Origin: Brevinematales bacterium
GTDB lineage: Bacteria > Spirochaetota > Brevinematia > Brevinematales > GWF1-51-8
DNA: 64,000 bases
Reading direction: 5' to 3'
Assembly: GCA_020059465.1 (NCBI GenBank)
Contig: JAGVBZ010000030.1
Coordinates: 1 to 64,000, forward strand
This document shows positions 1 to 8,390 of this stretch, piece after piece; positions within the stretch are counted from its first letter, which is position 1, and every line of letters begins with the position of its first letter. Under the pieces are notes generated by a model. That model saw only the letters and a list, made by a program, of their open reading frames with translations. It did not search any database and was not told the origin of the DNA. Position numbers and translations under genes: made by a program.

Positions 1-3
1 AAG

Positions 4-40
4 AAAAAACCCCTCGCGAACAATGCGGGGGGTTGATTTT
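4..40. terminator. Rho-independent terminator at window edge
   Basis: A CCCC-T-CGC / GCG-GGGG stem with a 7-nt loop has six A on its left side (a T-run on the minus strand) and TTGATTTT on its right. It could work in either direction. It most likely ends a gene lying left of the window, because no minus-strand gene sits just to its right. Confidence 0.5.
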
Positions 41-100
41 AGGAAAGTTTTGTGACATACTATTTGCGACTTTTAGGACAAAAAAAATACGGGACAATAG

Positions 101-451
101 ATATTCTGCTATATCAAGGAACTCTCTTCTGAAAAAATAAAGCGCAAACGCGAGAAGGTAATACTGGATGAAATTAAACATATTTATTCCCGTTTCGAAG
201 GCATCGCCGGCCTGATAAAGCTTCAGGAGACTGACGAGAATTCCGTCAAGCTCGGGGATTTCGAGATCACAGACCGCGAACGCGAGATTATTTACAATCT
301 GCTGGATGGGCGCAGTATTCAGGAAATCGCCTCGCGTCTCTTCCTGTCGGAAAGTACGGTCAAAGGATATATCAACTCAATTTATAAGAAGCTCGATGTG
401 AAAAACCGGGGTGAATTCTTCGCGTTCTTCAAAGACCGTGTGATTCTATAA
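101..451 (+). pseudogene. LuxR-type HTH regulator fragment lacking a start
   Basis: This reading frame is open from just after a TAG at 98-100 to the TAA at 449-451, and contains no ATG, GTG or TTG. It is absent from the ORF track. The C-terminal 65 or so codons form a typical LuxR/GerE helix-turn-helix: ITDREREIIYNLLDGRS, then EIASRLFLSESTVKGYINSI and YKKLDV. The preceding stretch is basic and helical (KIKRKREKV). The family normally carries an N-terminal sensor or receiver domain, which is missing here. The terminator at 4-40 leaves no room for it, so I read this as the remnant of a truncated regulator. A rare start (CTG at 164 or ATA) producing a free HTH protein is the alternative. Confidence 0.6.
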
Positions 452-499
452 CCGTACTTTAGTATGAAAAATTCCTCCTTAAGTTCTGCCGTCTCCCTA

Positions 500-528
500 T
501 TGACAAACCGATATTTCAGTTCTATCAT
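500..528 (+). promoter_or_regulatory. Sigma-70-type promoter of the candidate sRNA
   Basis: TTGACA (500-505), a 17-nt spacer, then TATCAT (523-528). The -35 is perfect and the -10 has one mismatch, with start expected near 535. No credible ORF with a ribosome-binding site follows before the terminator at 651-690. Confidence 0.6.
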
Positions 529-534
529 TAGAAT

Positions 535-690
535 ATCGATTTACCGCAAATGTTTAGGATTGTCGGTATATTTGGAATTTCTGTTATATCTTGGGGTTTT
601 GAATATCTGAGGTTTCTGATATATCTGGGGATATATTGCAGGGTGCATATTAGCCGTTCCGTACGTTTACGGGGCGGCTATATTTTTTAT
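535..690 (+). ncRNA. Candidate small RNA, about 155 nt
   Basis: The transcript is predicted from a near-consensus promoter at 500-528 and a strong intrinsic terminator at 651-690. Inside is an imperfect direct repeat (TTTCTGTTATATCTTGGGG at 578-596 and TTTCTGATATATCTGGGG at 613-630). A TACCG/CGGTA pairing lies near the 5' end. The 60-codon ORF in the track (550-732) has no ribosome-binding site and runs through the terminator, so I do not accept it. The regulator gene downstream has its own promoter at 705-733, which makes this a separate transcription unit rather than only a leader. It matches no RNA family I know. Confidence 0.45.
651..690 (+). terminator. Strong rho-independent terminator
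   Basis: The 13-bp stem TAGCCGTTCCGTA / TACGGGGCGGCTA pairs fully if two G-U wobbles are allowed, has a CGTT loop, and is followed by TATTTTTTATTT. It ends the candidate sRNA unit. Confidence 0.8.
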
Positions 691-704
691 TTACTACTGA
701 CCCG

Positions 705-733
705 TTGCATTTTTTACCGTTCTTTTCTATAAT
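705..733 (+). promoter_or_regulatory. Promoter of the sigma-54 response regulator gene
   Basis: TTGCAT (705-710), 17 nt, TATAAT (728-733). The predicted start near 740 leaves a leader of about 24 nt containing GAGGTG at 751-756, well placed for the ATG at 764. Confidence 0.65.
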
Positions 734-763
734 AATGTATCAAATAGTCCGAGGTGAGTCATA

Positions 764-2140
764 ATGAACAAACCCACTATCCTTGTTATCGACGACGAAA
801 GGAATATTCGAGAGGCTCTGCGTCAATACCTGACTATGGAAGGATTTGACGTGCAGGCCGCCGAGGACGGTGTGGACGGACTGAATAAATTCCAGACTCT
901 CCTTCCGGACGCGGTAATCCTCGACCTCAAGATGCCCAAGATGAGCGGTATGGAATTCCTGAATAAGGCGTTCGCTGTCAAGCAGGACAGCCCGATTATC
1001 GTACTGACCGGGCATGGCGGTGTGGACGAGGCGGTCGAATGTATGCGGCGCGGCGCGTACGATTTTTTCATGAAACCCCCCGAAATGGAGAAACTGATCC
1101 TCGTGCTCCGGCGCGCTCTCGACGAAAGCGGCCGGCGCGAACGTCAGGATGAACTGGAGAAGATGGTCGACGAACGGTTCCGTTTCGATAGTATCATAGG
1201 GAACTCCCCCGGTATTAAACGGGTTTTGGACACGGTGCGGCAGATCGCTCCTACCGACGCGACTGTACTGATTACCGGAGAGAGCGGAACGGGCAAGGAG
1301 CTGGTCGCCTCCGCGATCCATAACAACAGCCGCCGCAGCCGCGGGGCGTTTATTAAGGTACATTGCGCCGCGTTAACCGACACTCTGCTCGAAAGCGAAC
1401 TGTTCGGGCATGAGAAAGGCTCGTTCACCGGCGCGGTCGCCCGTAAACGGGGACGTTTCGAGCTTGCCGACGGCGGAACTATATTCCTCGACGAAATCGG
1501 AGAAATTTCCCAGACGACACAGGTAAAGCTTCTGCGTGTTCTGCAGGAGCATGAATTCGAACGGGTCGGCGGCGAGGAAACCCTTAAAATGGACATCCGT
1601 GTGATAACCGCGACCAATAAAGACCTTCAGGCAGAAGTCCTGGAGGGACGTTTCCGGGAAGATTTATTTTACCGCCTGAATGTGATCAACCTGCATATCC
1701 CGCCGCTCCGTGAGCGGAAGGAAGATATTGCGCTGCTGACGTACCATTTTATCGCCATGTATGCCGAAAAACACGGAAAACCGAAGATACAGATTGTTCC
1801 CAAAACCGTGAAGCTGCTTGAGAATTATTTATGGAAGGGAAATATCCGCGAACTTCAGAATCTGGTGGAAAACCTGGTCGTGATGAATAAAGGGCAGGAG
1901 ATCACCCCCGACGACCTGCCATCCGCCGTTCGTAATTTCAGCGGTCAGGAGGAACTCCGCCTCGAGGTCGGGATTCCGCTGGAGGAGGTCGAACGGAGAG
2001 CGATAATCGCTACGCTGGATTCCGTAGGTTGGAATAAATCGCATGCGGCGAGAGTGCTGGGTATCGGCAGAAAAACCCTGCTCAGGAAGCTTGAGGGATA
2101 CGGGATGACGGATTCCGGCGATGACAGTATCGACGAATGA
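764..2140 (+). CDS. NtrC-family sigma-54-dependent response regulator
   Basis: 458 residues with the three standard modules in order. The N-terminal receiver has acidic D10/D11, phospho-acceptor D54 in LDLKMP, a switch Thr in LTGHGG and Lys in MKPPE. The AAA+ domain follows, with Walker A GESGTGKE, the sigma-54-contacting loop GSFTGA and Walker B TIFLDEIGE. The C-terminus is a Fis-type HTH (NKSHAARVLGIGRKTLLRKL). Such proteins activate sigma-54 promoters once phosphorylated by a partner kinase. No histidine kinase is encoded beside it, so it is orphan in this window. It has its own promoter and is followed by a separately promoted chemoreceptor gene. The start is set by GAGGTG eight bases upstream. 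Confidence 0.93.
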   Translation: MNKPTILVIDDERNIREALRQYLTMEGFDVQAAEDGVDGLNKFQTLLPDAVILDLKMPKMSGMEFLNKAFAVKQDSPIIVLTGHGGVDEAVECMRRGAYDFFMKPPEMEKLILVLRRALDESGRRERQDELEKMVDERFRFDSIIGNSPGIKRVLDTVRQIAPTDATVLITGESGTGKELVASAIHNNSRRSRGAFIKVHCAALTDTLLESELFGHEKGSFTGAVARKRGRFELADGGTIFLDEIGEISQTTQVKLLRVLQEHEFERVGGEETLKMDIRVITATNKDLQAEVLEGRFREDLFYRLNVINLHIPPLRERKEDIALLTYHFIAMYAEKHGKPKIQIVPKTVKLLENYLWKGNIRELQNLVENLVVMNKGQEITPDDLPSAVRNFSGQEELRLEVGIPLEEVERRAIIATLDSVGWNKSHAARVLGIGRKTLLRKLEGYGMTDSGDDSIDE

Positions 2141-2172
2141 GCATTTGTTAATCGATTATAGTTTTCAGAATA

Positions 2173-2201
2173 TTGTGGTTTTATTTAATGCTAATTATAA
2201 T
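2173..2201 (+). promoter_or_regulatory. Promoter of the chemoreceptor gene
   Basis: TTGTGG (2173-2178), 17 nt, TATAAT (2196-2201). It lies in an AT-rich gap between two genes; the next ATG is at 2231 after AGAGGTGGG. Confidence 0.6.
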
Positions 2202-2230
2202 AATATTAATCATTCGGTAAGAGGTGGGAA

Positions 2231-4477
2231 ATGTTTTCAAAAATGAAGATCCGTACAAAAATTATCCTGATATTTTCAATCGCCGTTCTTCTGGGGGTTC
2301 TCAGTATCGGACTGACGAATTATTTCCTTGGCCGCGAGGTTTTTATGAACGCGGCTGTCAACAACCTCAAACAGCTCACGCAGGTTTCCAGTAAGCTGAT
2401 CAAGAACATCGCCTTTTCTTCGGTGGAAAACTACCTGCGCGGGATTGCCGAAGAAAATCTTTCCATCGCGGAATATTATTATAATCAATACAGAAAGGGC
2501 GCAATCAGCGAAGCGGCCGCTATGAGCCTTGCGGCAAATATTATTTTATCGAAAAAAATCGGTTCCCAGGGCTACACCTATATCCTTAATTCCAAGGGTG
2601 TATTCCTTTATCATCCGTTTACCCAGAACGTCGGGAAGGACTTCAGCGATCTGGACTTTGTAAAAACACAGATATCGAAAAAGACGGGGTCTGTAACCTA
2701 TAACTGGAAAAATCCCGGCGAAACTTCAGAAAGGCAAAAACTGCTCTACATGACTCATTTCGCGCCATGGGACTGGATTATTTCGCCTACCGCCTATTTT
2801 GACGATTTCGTCCTATTGGTCGATATCGGCGCGATCAGTAAAGCGATTAATGCCACCCCTATCGGCAGTTCGGGTTACTTTTATGTGATCGATGAAAAAG
2901 GTAAAATGCTGATCCACCCCGATACGAATTTACTCGGGACACAATTAGAAGAGATTATTCAGAAGCACAATAATAAAAATAATATTCAGGGTAATGTAGG
3001 TACGGAGATACTTCAAAAAAAGTACGGCATCAGTTATTATAATTGGCAGAATATCAACGACGAGACCAGCCGTGAAAAGATAGTCTCTTATGAGTTTTTA
3101 CCCGATATGAAATGGTTTGTCATCGCGTCGGCATATCCCGATGATTTCGAGAAAGAGTATACTATTGTCAGATTGATCAACCTGTCGCTCATTCTTGTTT
3201 CGCTGACTATCGTTATTCTTCTCGCGATTTTCCTCGGAAATAATATCGCCAGAGTGATCGGGAATATCGATACCAAGCTGAAAAATATCTCTTCGGGTAC
3301 CGAAAAAGCCGATCTATCCAAACGGATCGATATCCGTTCACACGACGAACTCGGTCAGGTGGCTACAGGTCTCAACCATCTCATGGCCTCGCTCAATAAT
3401 GACATACTCATGGTAAAAACCGCATCCCGGTCTATAACCGAATCGTCAGATAATATGAACAGAATAGTAGAAACAGACGTACGTTCGCAGATCGATGTGA
3501 TCCGCGAAAGCACCGATCAGATACAGAAGTTTATCGACGACCAGACGTCCGGGGTCGAGGAAGTCAATGCGACGCTGGAAGAAATCGCCCGCAATATTGA
3601 CTCGATCGCGCAGAATGTCGAAAAACAGGCCTCGGCGGTCGAAGAAAGCGCGTCCGCTATCGAGGAAATGACCCGCAATATCGAGAACGCGAACCAGATC
3701 GCCGGAAAAACGCAGGAAATATCGGGCAACCTCAACAATGTGGCGACCGAGGGCGGAAAATCGGTACATTCGAGCATCGGCTCCATCCGTGAAGTGTCCG
3801 AATACTCCCAGCAGATACTCAAGATGCTGAAACTGATCACGGATATATCAAAAGAAACGAACCTGCTCGCGATGAACGCGTCTATCGAAGCCGCGCATGC
3901 GGGCGAGGCAGGAAAGGGTTTCGCCATAGTCGCGGATGAAATACGCCGCCTTGCGGAAAATACCAATAAGAACGCCAAAGATATCGGCGAGGTCGTGAAC
4001 ACGATTGTCGGTAAGATCGACGATTCGGTAAACCTCGCGGAAAAAGCGGGTATCGGCCTCGAGATGATTATGGCCTATTCCAAGCAGAACGTCGGGATGA
4101 TCTCCCAGCTCCGCACCACCATTGAAGAGCAGAACCATTCCGCAAAGGATATCCTCCGCGCTACTCAGGAAATCGTGCAGATCACCGAGGAAATCCGCCT
4201 GTCGATGCAGGAGCAGAAGACCGGTACCGACGAGCTTGCGCTGACAATGCGCAATCTCCGCGACCTTTCGCTCGAGACCAAGTCCAATATCGGGGAGCAT
4301 GTCACCGGGCTGAACAACCTGATCGGGTCGATCGATACGATTAAACAGATATCCTCGCAGAATCAGACGCTGAACAATCAGCTTCAGGATATTATCGATA
4401 AATTCCGGCTGGACGAGAATATCAAAACTCAGGCGCCTATGGAAAACGATACCACCGCGATCAAGCTGGTGGAATAA
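2231..4477 (+). CDS. Methyl-accepting chemotaxis protein with a Cache-type sensor
   Basis: 748 residues. A first membrane helix (about residues 8-30) precedes an extracytoplasmic region of about 280 residues that looks like two Cache-type units. The two share the motifs [13 protein letters not shown] / [13 protein letters not shown] and a following HP. A second helix ([17 protein letters not shown]) leads into HAMP and a long coiled-coil signalling region. The conserved hairpin tip is [20 protein letters not shown], followed by [17 protein letters not shown]. It should sense a small ligand outside the inner membrane and control CheA/CheW, which are not in this window. There is no CheB/CheR-docking pentapeptide at the C-terminus. 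Confidence 0.93.
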   Translation: MFSKMKIRTKIILIFSIAVLLGVLSIGLTNYFLGREVFMNAAVNNLKQLTQVSSKLIKNIAFSSVENYLRGIAEENLSIAEYYYNQYRKGAISEAAAMSLAANIILSKKIGSQGYTYILNSKGVFLYHPFTQNVGKDFSDLDFVKTQISKKTGSVTYNWKNPGETSERQKLLYMTHFAPWDWIISPTAYFDDFVLLVDIGAISKAINATPIGSSGYFYVIDEKGKMLIHPDTNLLGTQLEEIIQKHNNKNNIQGNVGTEILQKKYGISYYNWQNINDETSREKIVSYEFLPDMKWFVIASAYPDDFEKEYTIVRLINLSLILVSLTIVILLAIFLGNNIARVIGNIDTKLKNISSGTEKADLSKRIDIRSHDELGQVATGLNHLMASLNNDILMVKTASRSITESSDNMNRIVETDVRSQIDVIRESTDQIQKFIDDQTSGVEEVNATLEEIARNIDSIAQNVEKQASAVEESASAIEEMTRNIENANQIAGKTQEISGNLNNVATEGGKSVHSSIGSIREVSEYSQQILKMLKLITDISKETNLLAMNASIEAAHAGEAGKGFAIVADEIRRLAENTNKNAKDIGEVVNTIVGKIDDSVNLAEKAGIGLEMIMAYSKQNVGMISQLRTTIEEQNHSAKDILRATQEIVQITEEIRLSMQEQKTGTDELALTMRNLRDLSLETKSNIGEHVTGLNNLIGSIDTIKQISSQNQTLNNQLQDIIDKFRLDENIKTQAPMENDTTAIKLVE

Positions 4478-4566
4478 ACCGGCACTTAATACTCCATACT
4501 CTAACCGAATCTCTACATGCGATGAATCCTCAGCGTTATCCTGTCCGGCTATAGATGGAGGGATTC

Positions 4567-5262
4567 ATGGAGAAACAAAAACTCACCGGAAGCGGAGTTT
4601 TCGCACTGACCGGGCCGCTCCGTTGGATTATCATTTCAGGCATATTCTTTTTTATCGGCGCGGGCAGGTTGGATATTCCACGGGCTTGGTATATTTTTTC
4701 CATGATGCTCGTCGGCTCCACCATCGGCAGTATTTTCCTTTATATCAAAGCCCCCGGGATGCTTAACGCCCGCGGGAAGAGTTCAAAGGGCACAAAAAAA
4801 TGGGACCTCGTTATTCTATTGTTCTTCTTCCTGCTCGCAATCATCGGTATCCCGCTGACCGCAGGATTGGATACCCGTTTTAACTTTTCCATCCTGCCGT
4901 TCGAATTCCTCTATATAGGAATTGCAATCTATGCGGTATCGGCGGTCATATCGACATGGCCGATGCTGATAAATCCTCATTTCGAGGGCACTGTGCGAAT
5001 CCAAAACGACCGGGAGCATACCGTCATAAAAACAGGCCCATACCGTTTCATCCGGCATCCGGGGTATCTGGGAATGGTATTCGGTGCGCTCCCCATACCG
5101 TTCGCGACGGGCTCTGTGATAAGTTTTATACCGTCAGGACTGATGATCGTGCTGATTTTTATCCGGACATACCTTGAGGATAAGACGCTGCAGAAGGAAC
5201 TGCCCGGCTACGCCGATTACTGCGCCGAAGTGAAATATAGGTTGATACCGTTTATCTGGTAG
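4567..5262 (+). CDS. Isoprenylcysteine carboxyl methyltransferase (ICMT/PEMT) family membrane protein
   Basis: 231 residues with five or six hydrophobic segments. The C-terminal half carries the family signature: TGPYRFIRHPGYLGMVFG, then a segment ending YLEDKTLQKELPGYADYC and RYRLIPF-like residues (KYRLIPFIW). Members methylate lipids, isoprenylcysteine or other small substrates with S-adenosylmethionine at the membrane; the substrate here cannot be read. The track starts at 4555, but GGAGGG at 4557-4562 lies over that ATG and is correctly spaced for the ATG at 4567, which I prefer. It stands alone, with a convergent gene downstream. Confidence 0.8.
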   Translation: MEKQKLTGSGVFALTGPLRWIIISGIFFFIGAGRLDIPRAWYIFSMMLVGSTIGSIFLYIKAPGMLNARGKSSKGTKKWDLVILLFFFLLAIIGIPLTAGLDTRFNFSILPFEFLYIGIAIYAVSAVISTWPMLINPHFEGTVRIQNDREHTVIKTGPYRFIRHPGYLGMVFGALPIPFATGSVISFIPSGLMIVLIFIRTYLEDKTLQKELPGYADYCAEVKYRLIPFIW

Positions 5263-5289
5263 AAAATATCGGGATGAAAGGGGTATTTT

Positions 5290-6264
5290 TTAGTATGCTT
5301 CTTTTTCAAGAAGTAATTTACCTTCACTAAATGAATATTTTAATAAAAGAATTTCCTTGTCCTCAATTTCTTTTTTCTTTTTTAAATATTCAATAACCTC
5401 ATTTGAAAATGATTTAGCTATTGCAATCGTTCGGATCATATGATAATCACCATTAACCCTCTTTTTTAAAAACCAGTCTTCATATTGAAATAATTGAAAT
5501 AATCCATCTTTTTTAAATTCGTCTCTTTTTACCTCAATAATACTATACCCAATAATTTGATGTTTATCAAGGGGATGTGAATGAAATAACAACAAATCGA
5601 TTTCTTTGCCAAAGCTAGTAGGAATATAGGATAAAAAATCCGAATACACACCAAATAAATCAAAATGTTTTTTATTAGAAAAATCATTTATCAAAAGTGC
5701 CATTAAAGAGTATTCATATTTGGGTAAGCCATCCTCAAAAGTAATCATATCTAATAAATTCGGTTTTATATATTTATATGGTTCTTTTATCTGTTGAGGA
5801 AACATATATAAAGGATTAACTTTTAAAAATATATCAAAAAGATAACGATATTCAATATCCGAAATAGAAAATATTGCGTTCGCTGTGCCGTTAGGACGGC
5901 TAAGAGTAAATGTCCATATATAATTACTATCTTTCATATCAAAAACATCACTCAGTGAAATAGGTCGTTCAAAGGTATACTCAGTATTATCGAATCTTAC
6001 TCTAAAGGGGAATTTTTGATCCTCTATTATTGGCCAAATTTCAGTATCGTCATAAAACGCTTCATCTATTGCTTTGTAAACACCTCTTATTTCTTTTTTC
6101 CCTTTTAAATAAAAAAGAATATAATCATCTTTTGAAATCATAATTATTCTTGATATTAGAGCATCATTTATATGATTAGAATTTGCAGAAGGAATAGCGG
6201 CTAAACCTTTTTTTATGCATAGATCAAAATTTTCTTCATTTATTACAAAAATGTGTACTGGCAT
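5290..6264 (-). CDS. EVE/PUA-like domain fused to a PD-(D/E)XK nuclease
   Basis: 324 residues. Residues 1-110 look like an EVE/PUA-type base-binding fold: HIFVINEENF, a DDYILFYLKGKKEIRGVYKA strand pair and a FPFRVRF strand. Residues 180-290 hold a PD-(D/E)XK layout: E184, E221-I-D223, IIEVKR (E244, K246) and Q257/Q260 in QLFQYEDWF, like NucS/DUF91 nucleases. Proteins pairing a modified-base reader with a nuclease often act as modification-dependent restriction enzymes; that role is inferred. The gene is strikingly AT-rich beside its 50 percent GC neighbours, stands alone between convergent and unrelated genes, and is probably acquired. AGGGGAAG precedes the ATG. I see no methyltransferase nearby, which fits a type IV rather than a type II enzyme. 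Confidence 0.6.
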   Translation of the reverse strand: MPVHIFVINEENFDLCIKKGLAAIPSANSNHINDALISRIIMISKDDYILFYLKGKKEIRGVYKAIDEAFYDDTEIWPIIEDQKFPFRVRFDNTEYTFERPISLSDVFDMKDSNYIWTFTLSRPNGTANAIFSISDIEYRYLFDIFLKVNPLYMFPQQIKEPYKYIKPNLLDMITFEDGLPKYEYSLMALLINDFSNKKHFDLFGVYSDFLSYIPTSFGKEIDLLLFHSHPLDKHQIIGYSIIEVKRDEFKKDGLFQLFQYEDWFLKKRVNGDYHMIRTIAIAKSFSNEVIEYLKKKKEIEDKEILLLKYSFSEGKLLLEKEAY

Positions 6265-6366
6265 ATCTTCCCCTAGTTAATCTATCCTACTCTTTTATTG
6301 TAAATCAATTATCACTATAACACAACAAATACTAAGAAATAGTCATTTTATGTTTCAATAAATATT

Positions 6367-7137
6367 TTAAAACTTCATGCCCGCCGACGGCAGGAATAAA
6401 AACGCCGGATGCGCGAAATCGAAACGGATATTCAGGCGGACGAAGAAACGGTCGTACTCCATCGTCAATAGCCCCTCCAGAGTCACCCCGTAGTTCCGGT
6501 ACTCGTTCGACGAGACGGTCTGGCCGGGCCGGTAGAACCCGTCGATCAGCTTCGTCCACTCCGCGTACGGCTCGACCAGATGTACGGCGAACATTCCGCC
6601 AAGCCCCACCCGGAATTCCTCGGATGGGTCGCCGATAAAATAATACCCGCCCTCGGCGGAAAACGATAAAATCGAGAAACTCCCGCCGAGTTTATCGTCC
6701 GACCAATAGGAGTAGCCGAAACCGCCGCCTACCCAGATGTAACGGTTGATATTATAATCGATACCCAATGTCAGCCAGTTTCCCCCGCCGATATGAAAAC
6801 GGGGATGCCAGTTCCCTATCCACGGCTCAACCGGCGATATTTTTACTATGCCGCCGGTCAACGCGGGGAAGTTCGTGGCAAAAACAAGGCGCCCGAATTC
6901 GTCGTATACCACCGCGGAATTGGTCGTATCGGAATAATAATTTTTACCGATCACGCCGGGCTTGATTTCCTTCCCGTTCAGGAGGTAGGTGTACTCCATC
7001 AGGTTATATTTGAAACGCATTTCGTTGAAGATGAAGCCGGTTTCGTTCGTGCCGGCCTCCGCGGACAGCAATCCGGCGCACACTGCGGTAATAATGAAAA
7101 TAATGCCGGTTGTTTTTATGATAGAATAGTTCGTCAT
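6367..7137 (-). CDS. Outer-membrane beta-barrel protein, function unknown
   Basis: 256 residues with a signal peptide (hydrophobic core GIIFIITAVCAGLLSAEA). The rest has alternating aromatic/hydrophobic strands with glycine-rich turns (GGGFGYSYWSD, AEGGYYFIGD, MEYDRFFVRLNIRFDF) and ends in Phe (SAGMKF), as expected for a BAM-inserted barrel. I do not recognise a specific family. It sits 23 bases downstream of the beta-propeller lipoprotein gene on the same strand and probably shares its transcript. Its role in the outer membrane is open. Confidence 0.6.
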   Translation of the reverse strand: MTNYSIIKTTGIIFIITAVCAGLLSAEAGTNETGFIFNEMRFKYNLMEYTYLLNGKEIKPGVIGKNYYSDTTNSAVVYDEFGRLVFATNFPALTGGIVKISPVEPWIGNWHPRFHIGGGNWLTLGIDYNINRYIWVGGGFGYSYWSDDKLGGSFSILSFSAEGGYYFIGDPSEEFRVGLGGMFAVHLVEPYAEWTKLIDGFYRPGQTVSSNEYRNYGVTLEGLLTMEYDRFFVRLNIRFDFAHPAFLFLPSAGMKF

Positions 7138-7160
7138 TTCATTCCTCGCCCGCGTTTCTT

Positions 7161-8381
7161 TTACTTCAGACGCATGACCGTTACTTTATTGCTTCCCGCC
7201 GTACTGCCGTCCAGAAATGCGACATACGGGATATTATTATAGAAATCCATCGAAAGGTAGGTCGCCACCCCGCCGGAAAACCCCTTCCCGCCGACCGCGA
7301 CCCACCCGTCGTTCGTGGTGATCGCGCCCGTACCGGAATTCGTATGCACTACCCCCGACGGCAGGTATTTCATCACCGTGGCGTAGAGGGTGCTGTCCCA
7401 ATCCTCGAATACGATATACGGCGTACCGGAATTGATCGAAAAATCGATAAACGCCGCGACATTCGGGGTAAAACCCTTGGCGCCGACCGTGCTCCATACT
7501 CCCAGCGTATACTTCATGACTGTCGCGCGGCTTCCGTTGGCGATATCCTGAAACGCCGCATAGGGAACTGCCGCGTCGAACGCCAGCACAGTTCCGCTCA
7601 CCGCGCCGTCTGAAAATCCCCGGAATCCGACGCTTGTCCATCCGGCTGCGGGAGATCCTAAATAACGGAATAATGTCGCAGAACTGAAATAGTCCGTATC
7701 CTGAAACAATGCGTACGGTACACCGCCCTCGACCCAGAGGGACACGCCAGCCACCGAATTGGCGGTGATCTTATTCGTGCTCAGGTCGTTCCATACGCCC
7801 CCGCTGTATTGCTTCACGTTCAGGCTGTAGAGGGTATCCTTGTCCGCGAACGCCACATACGGAATCCCGCCCGACACGTAGAGCGAAATATCCCGCACCT
7901 CGCGCACTGTGACGCCCGCACCGCCGACATACTGCCATGTTCCCCCGGAGTACGTCATTACCGAAAGTTTACCCCCGTTCGTCATATCCTGAAACGCCAC
8001 ATACGGAACGGCGCCGTCGACAAACAGGTCGACATATCGGGAATCCCCGACACTGAAACCGGGGTTGCCGACATAGACCCAATTCGTGCCGTTGTACTTC
8101 ATGACCGATACGGCGTTATTATTGGAGGAGTCGCGGTACGCCACATAGGGAAGACCGCTGACGGTGTCGAAATCGATTTTAATATACGACGCGGTTCCTG
8201 CGGAAAATCCGCGCTGCCCTACGGCCTCCCAGTACTGGTTTACATGCGCCGGCGTTCCCCAGTTCGAATCGCCCCGCTTATCGATCGCATCCTCGACAAA
8301 GAACTGCGGGTAAAATAACGCGCATGAACCTGATAAAATGACCGAAAGCAGTATGATATAGATATATATTTTTCGCCGCAT
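7161..8381 (-). CDS. Lipoprotein with seven propeller-like repeats
   Basis: 406 residues. A basic N-terminus and hydrophobic stretch end in SGSC, a plausible lipobox. The mature part consists of seven copies of a repeat of roughly 50 residues. Each is built around a P-Y-[VA]-x-[FY]-x-D strand (LPYVAYRD, VPYVAFQD, IPYVAFAD, VPYALFQD, VPYAAFQD, TPYIVFED, IPYVAFLD) followed by SVMKY.G..W..VG..GFS. Seven units suggest a closed seven-bladed beta-propeller exposed on the cell surface or in the periplasm. No enzymatic residues stand out, so binding or scaffolding is likely. It lies between tolC and the beta-barrel gene, 9 bases after tolC, and is probably cotranscribed with them. Confidence 0.7.
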   Translation of the reverse strand: MRRKIYIYIILLSVILSGSCALFYPQFFVEDAIDKRGDSNWGTPAHVNQYWEAVGQRGFSAGTASYIKIDFDTVSGLPYVAYRDSSNNNAVSVMKYNGTNWVYVGNPGFSVGDSRYVDLFVDGAVPYVAFQDMTNGGKLSVMTYSGGTWQYVGGAGVTVREVRDISLYVSGGIPYVAFADKDTLYSLNVKQYSGGVWNDLSTNKITANSVAGVSLWVEGGVPYALFQDTDYFSSATLFRYLGSPAAGWTSVGFRGFSDGAVSGTVLAFDAAVPYAAFQDIANGSRATVMKYTLGVWSTVGAKGFTPNVAAFIDFSINSGTPYIVFEDWDSTLYATVMKYLPSGVVHTNSGTGAITTNDGWVAVGGKGFSGGVATYLSMDFYNNIPYVAFLDGSTAGSNKVTVMRLK

Positions 8382-8390
8382 TTCATCCTC

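Noticed and set aside
550-732. 60-codon ORF in the candidate sRNA region
   Set aside because: It has no ribosome-binding site and runs through a strong terminator. The promoter-terminator layout fits an RNA better.
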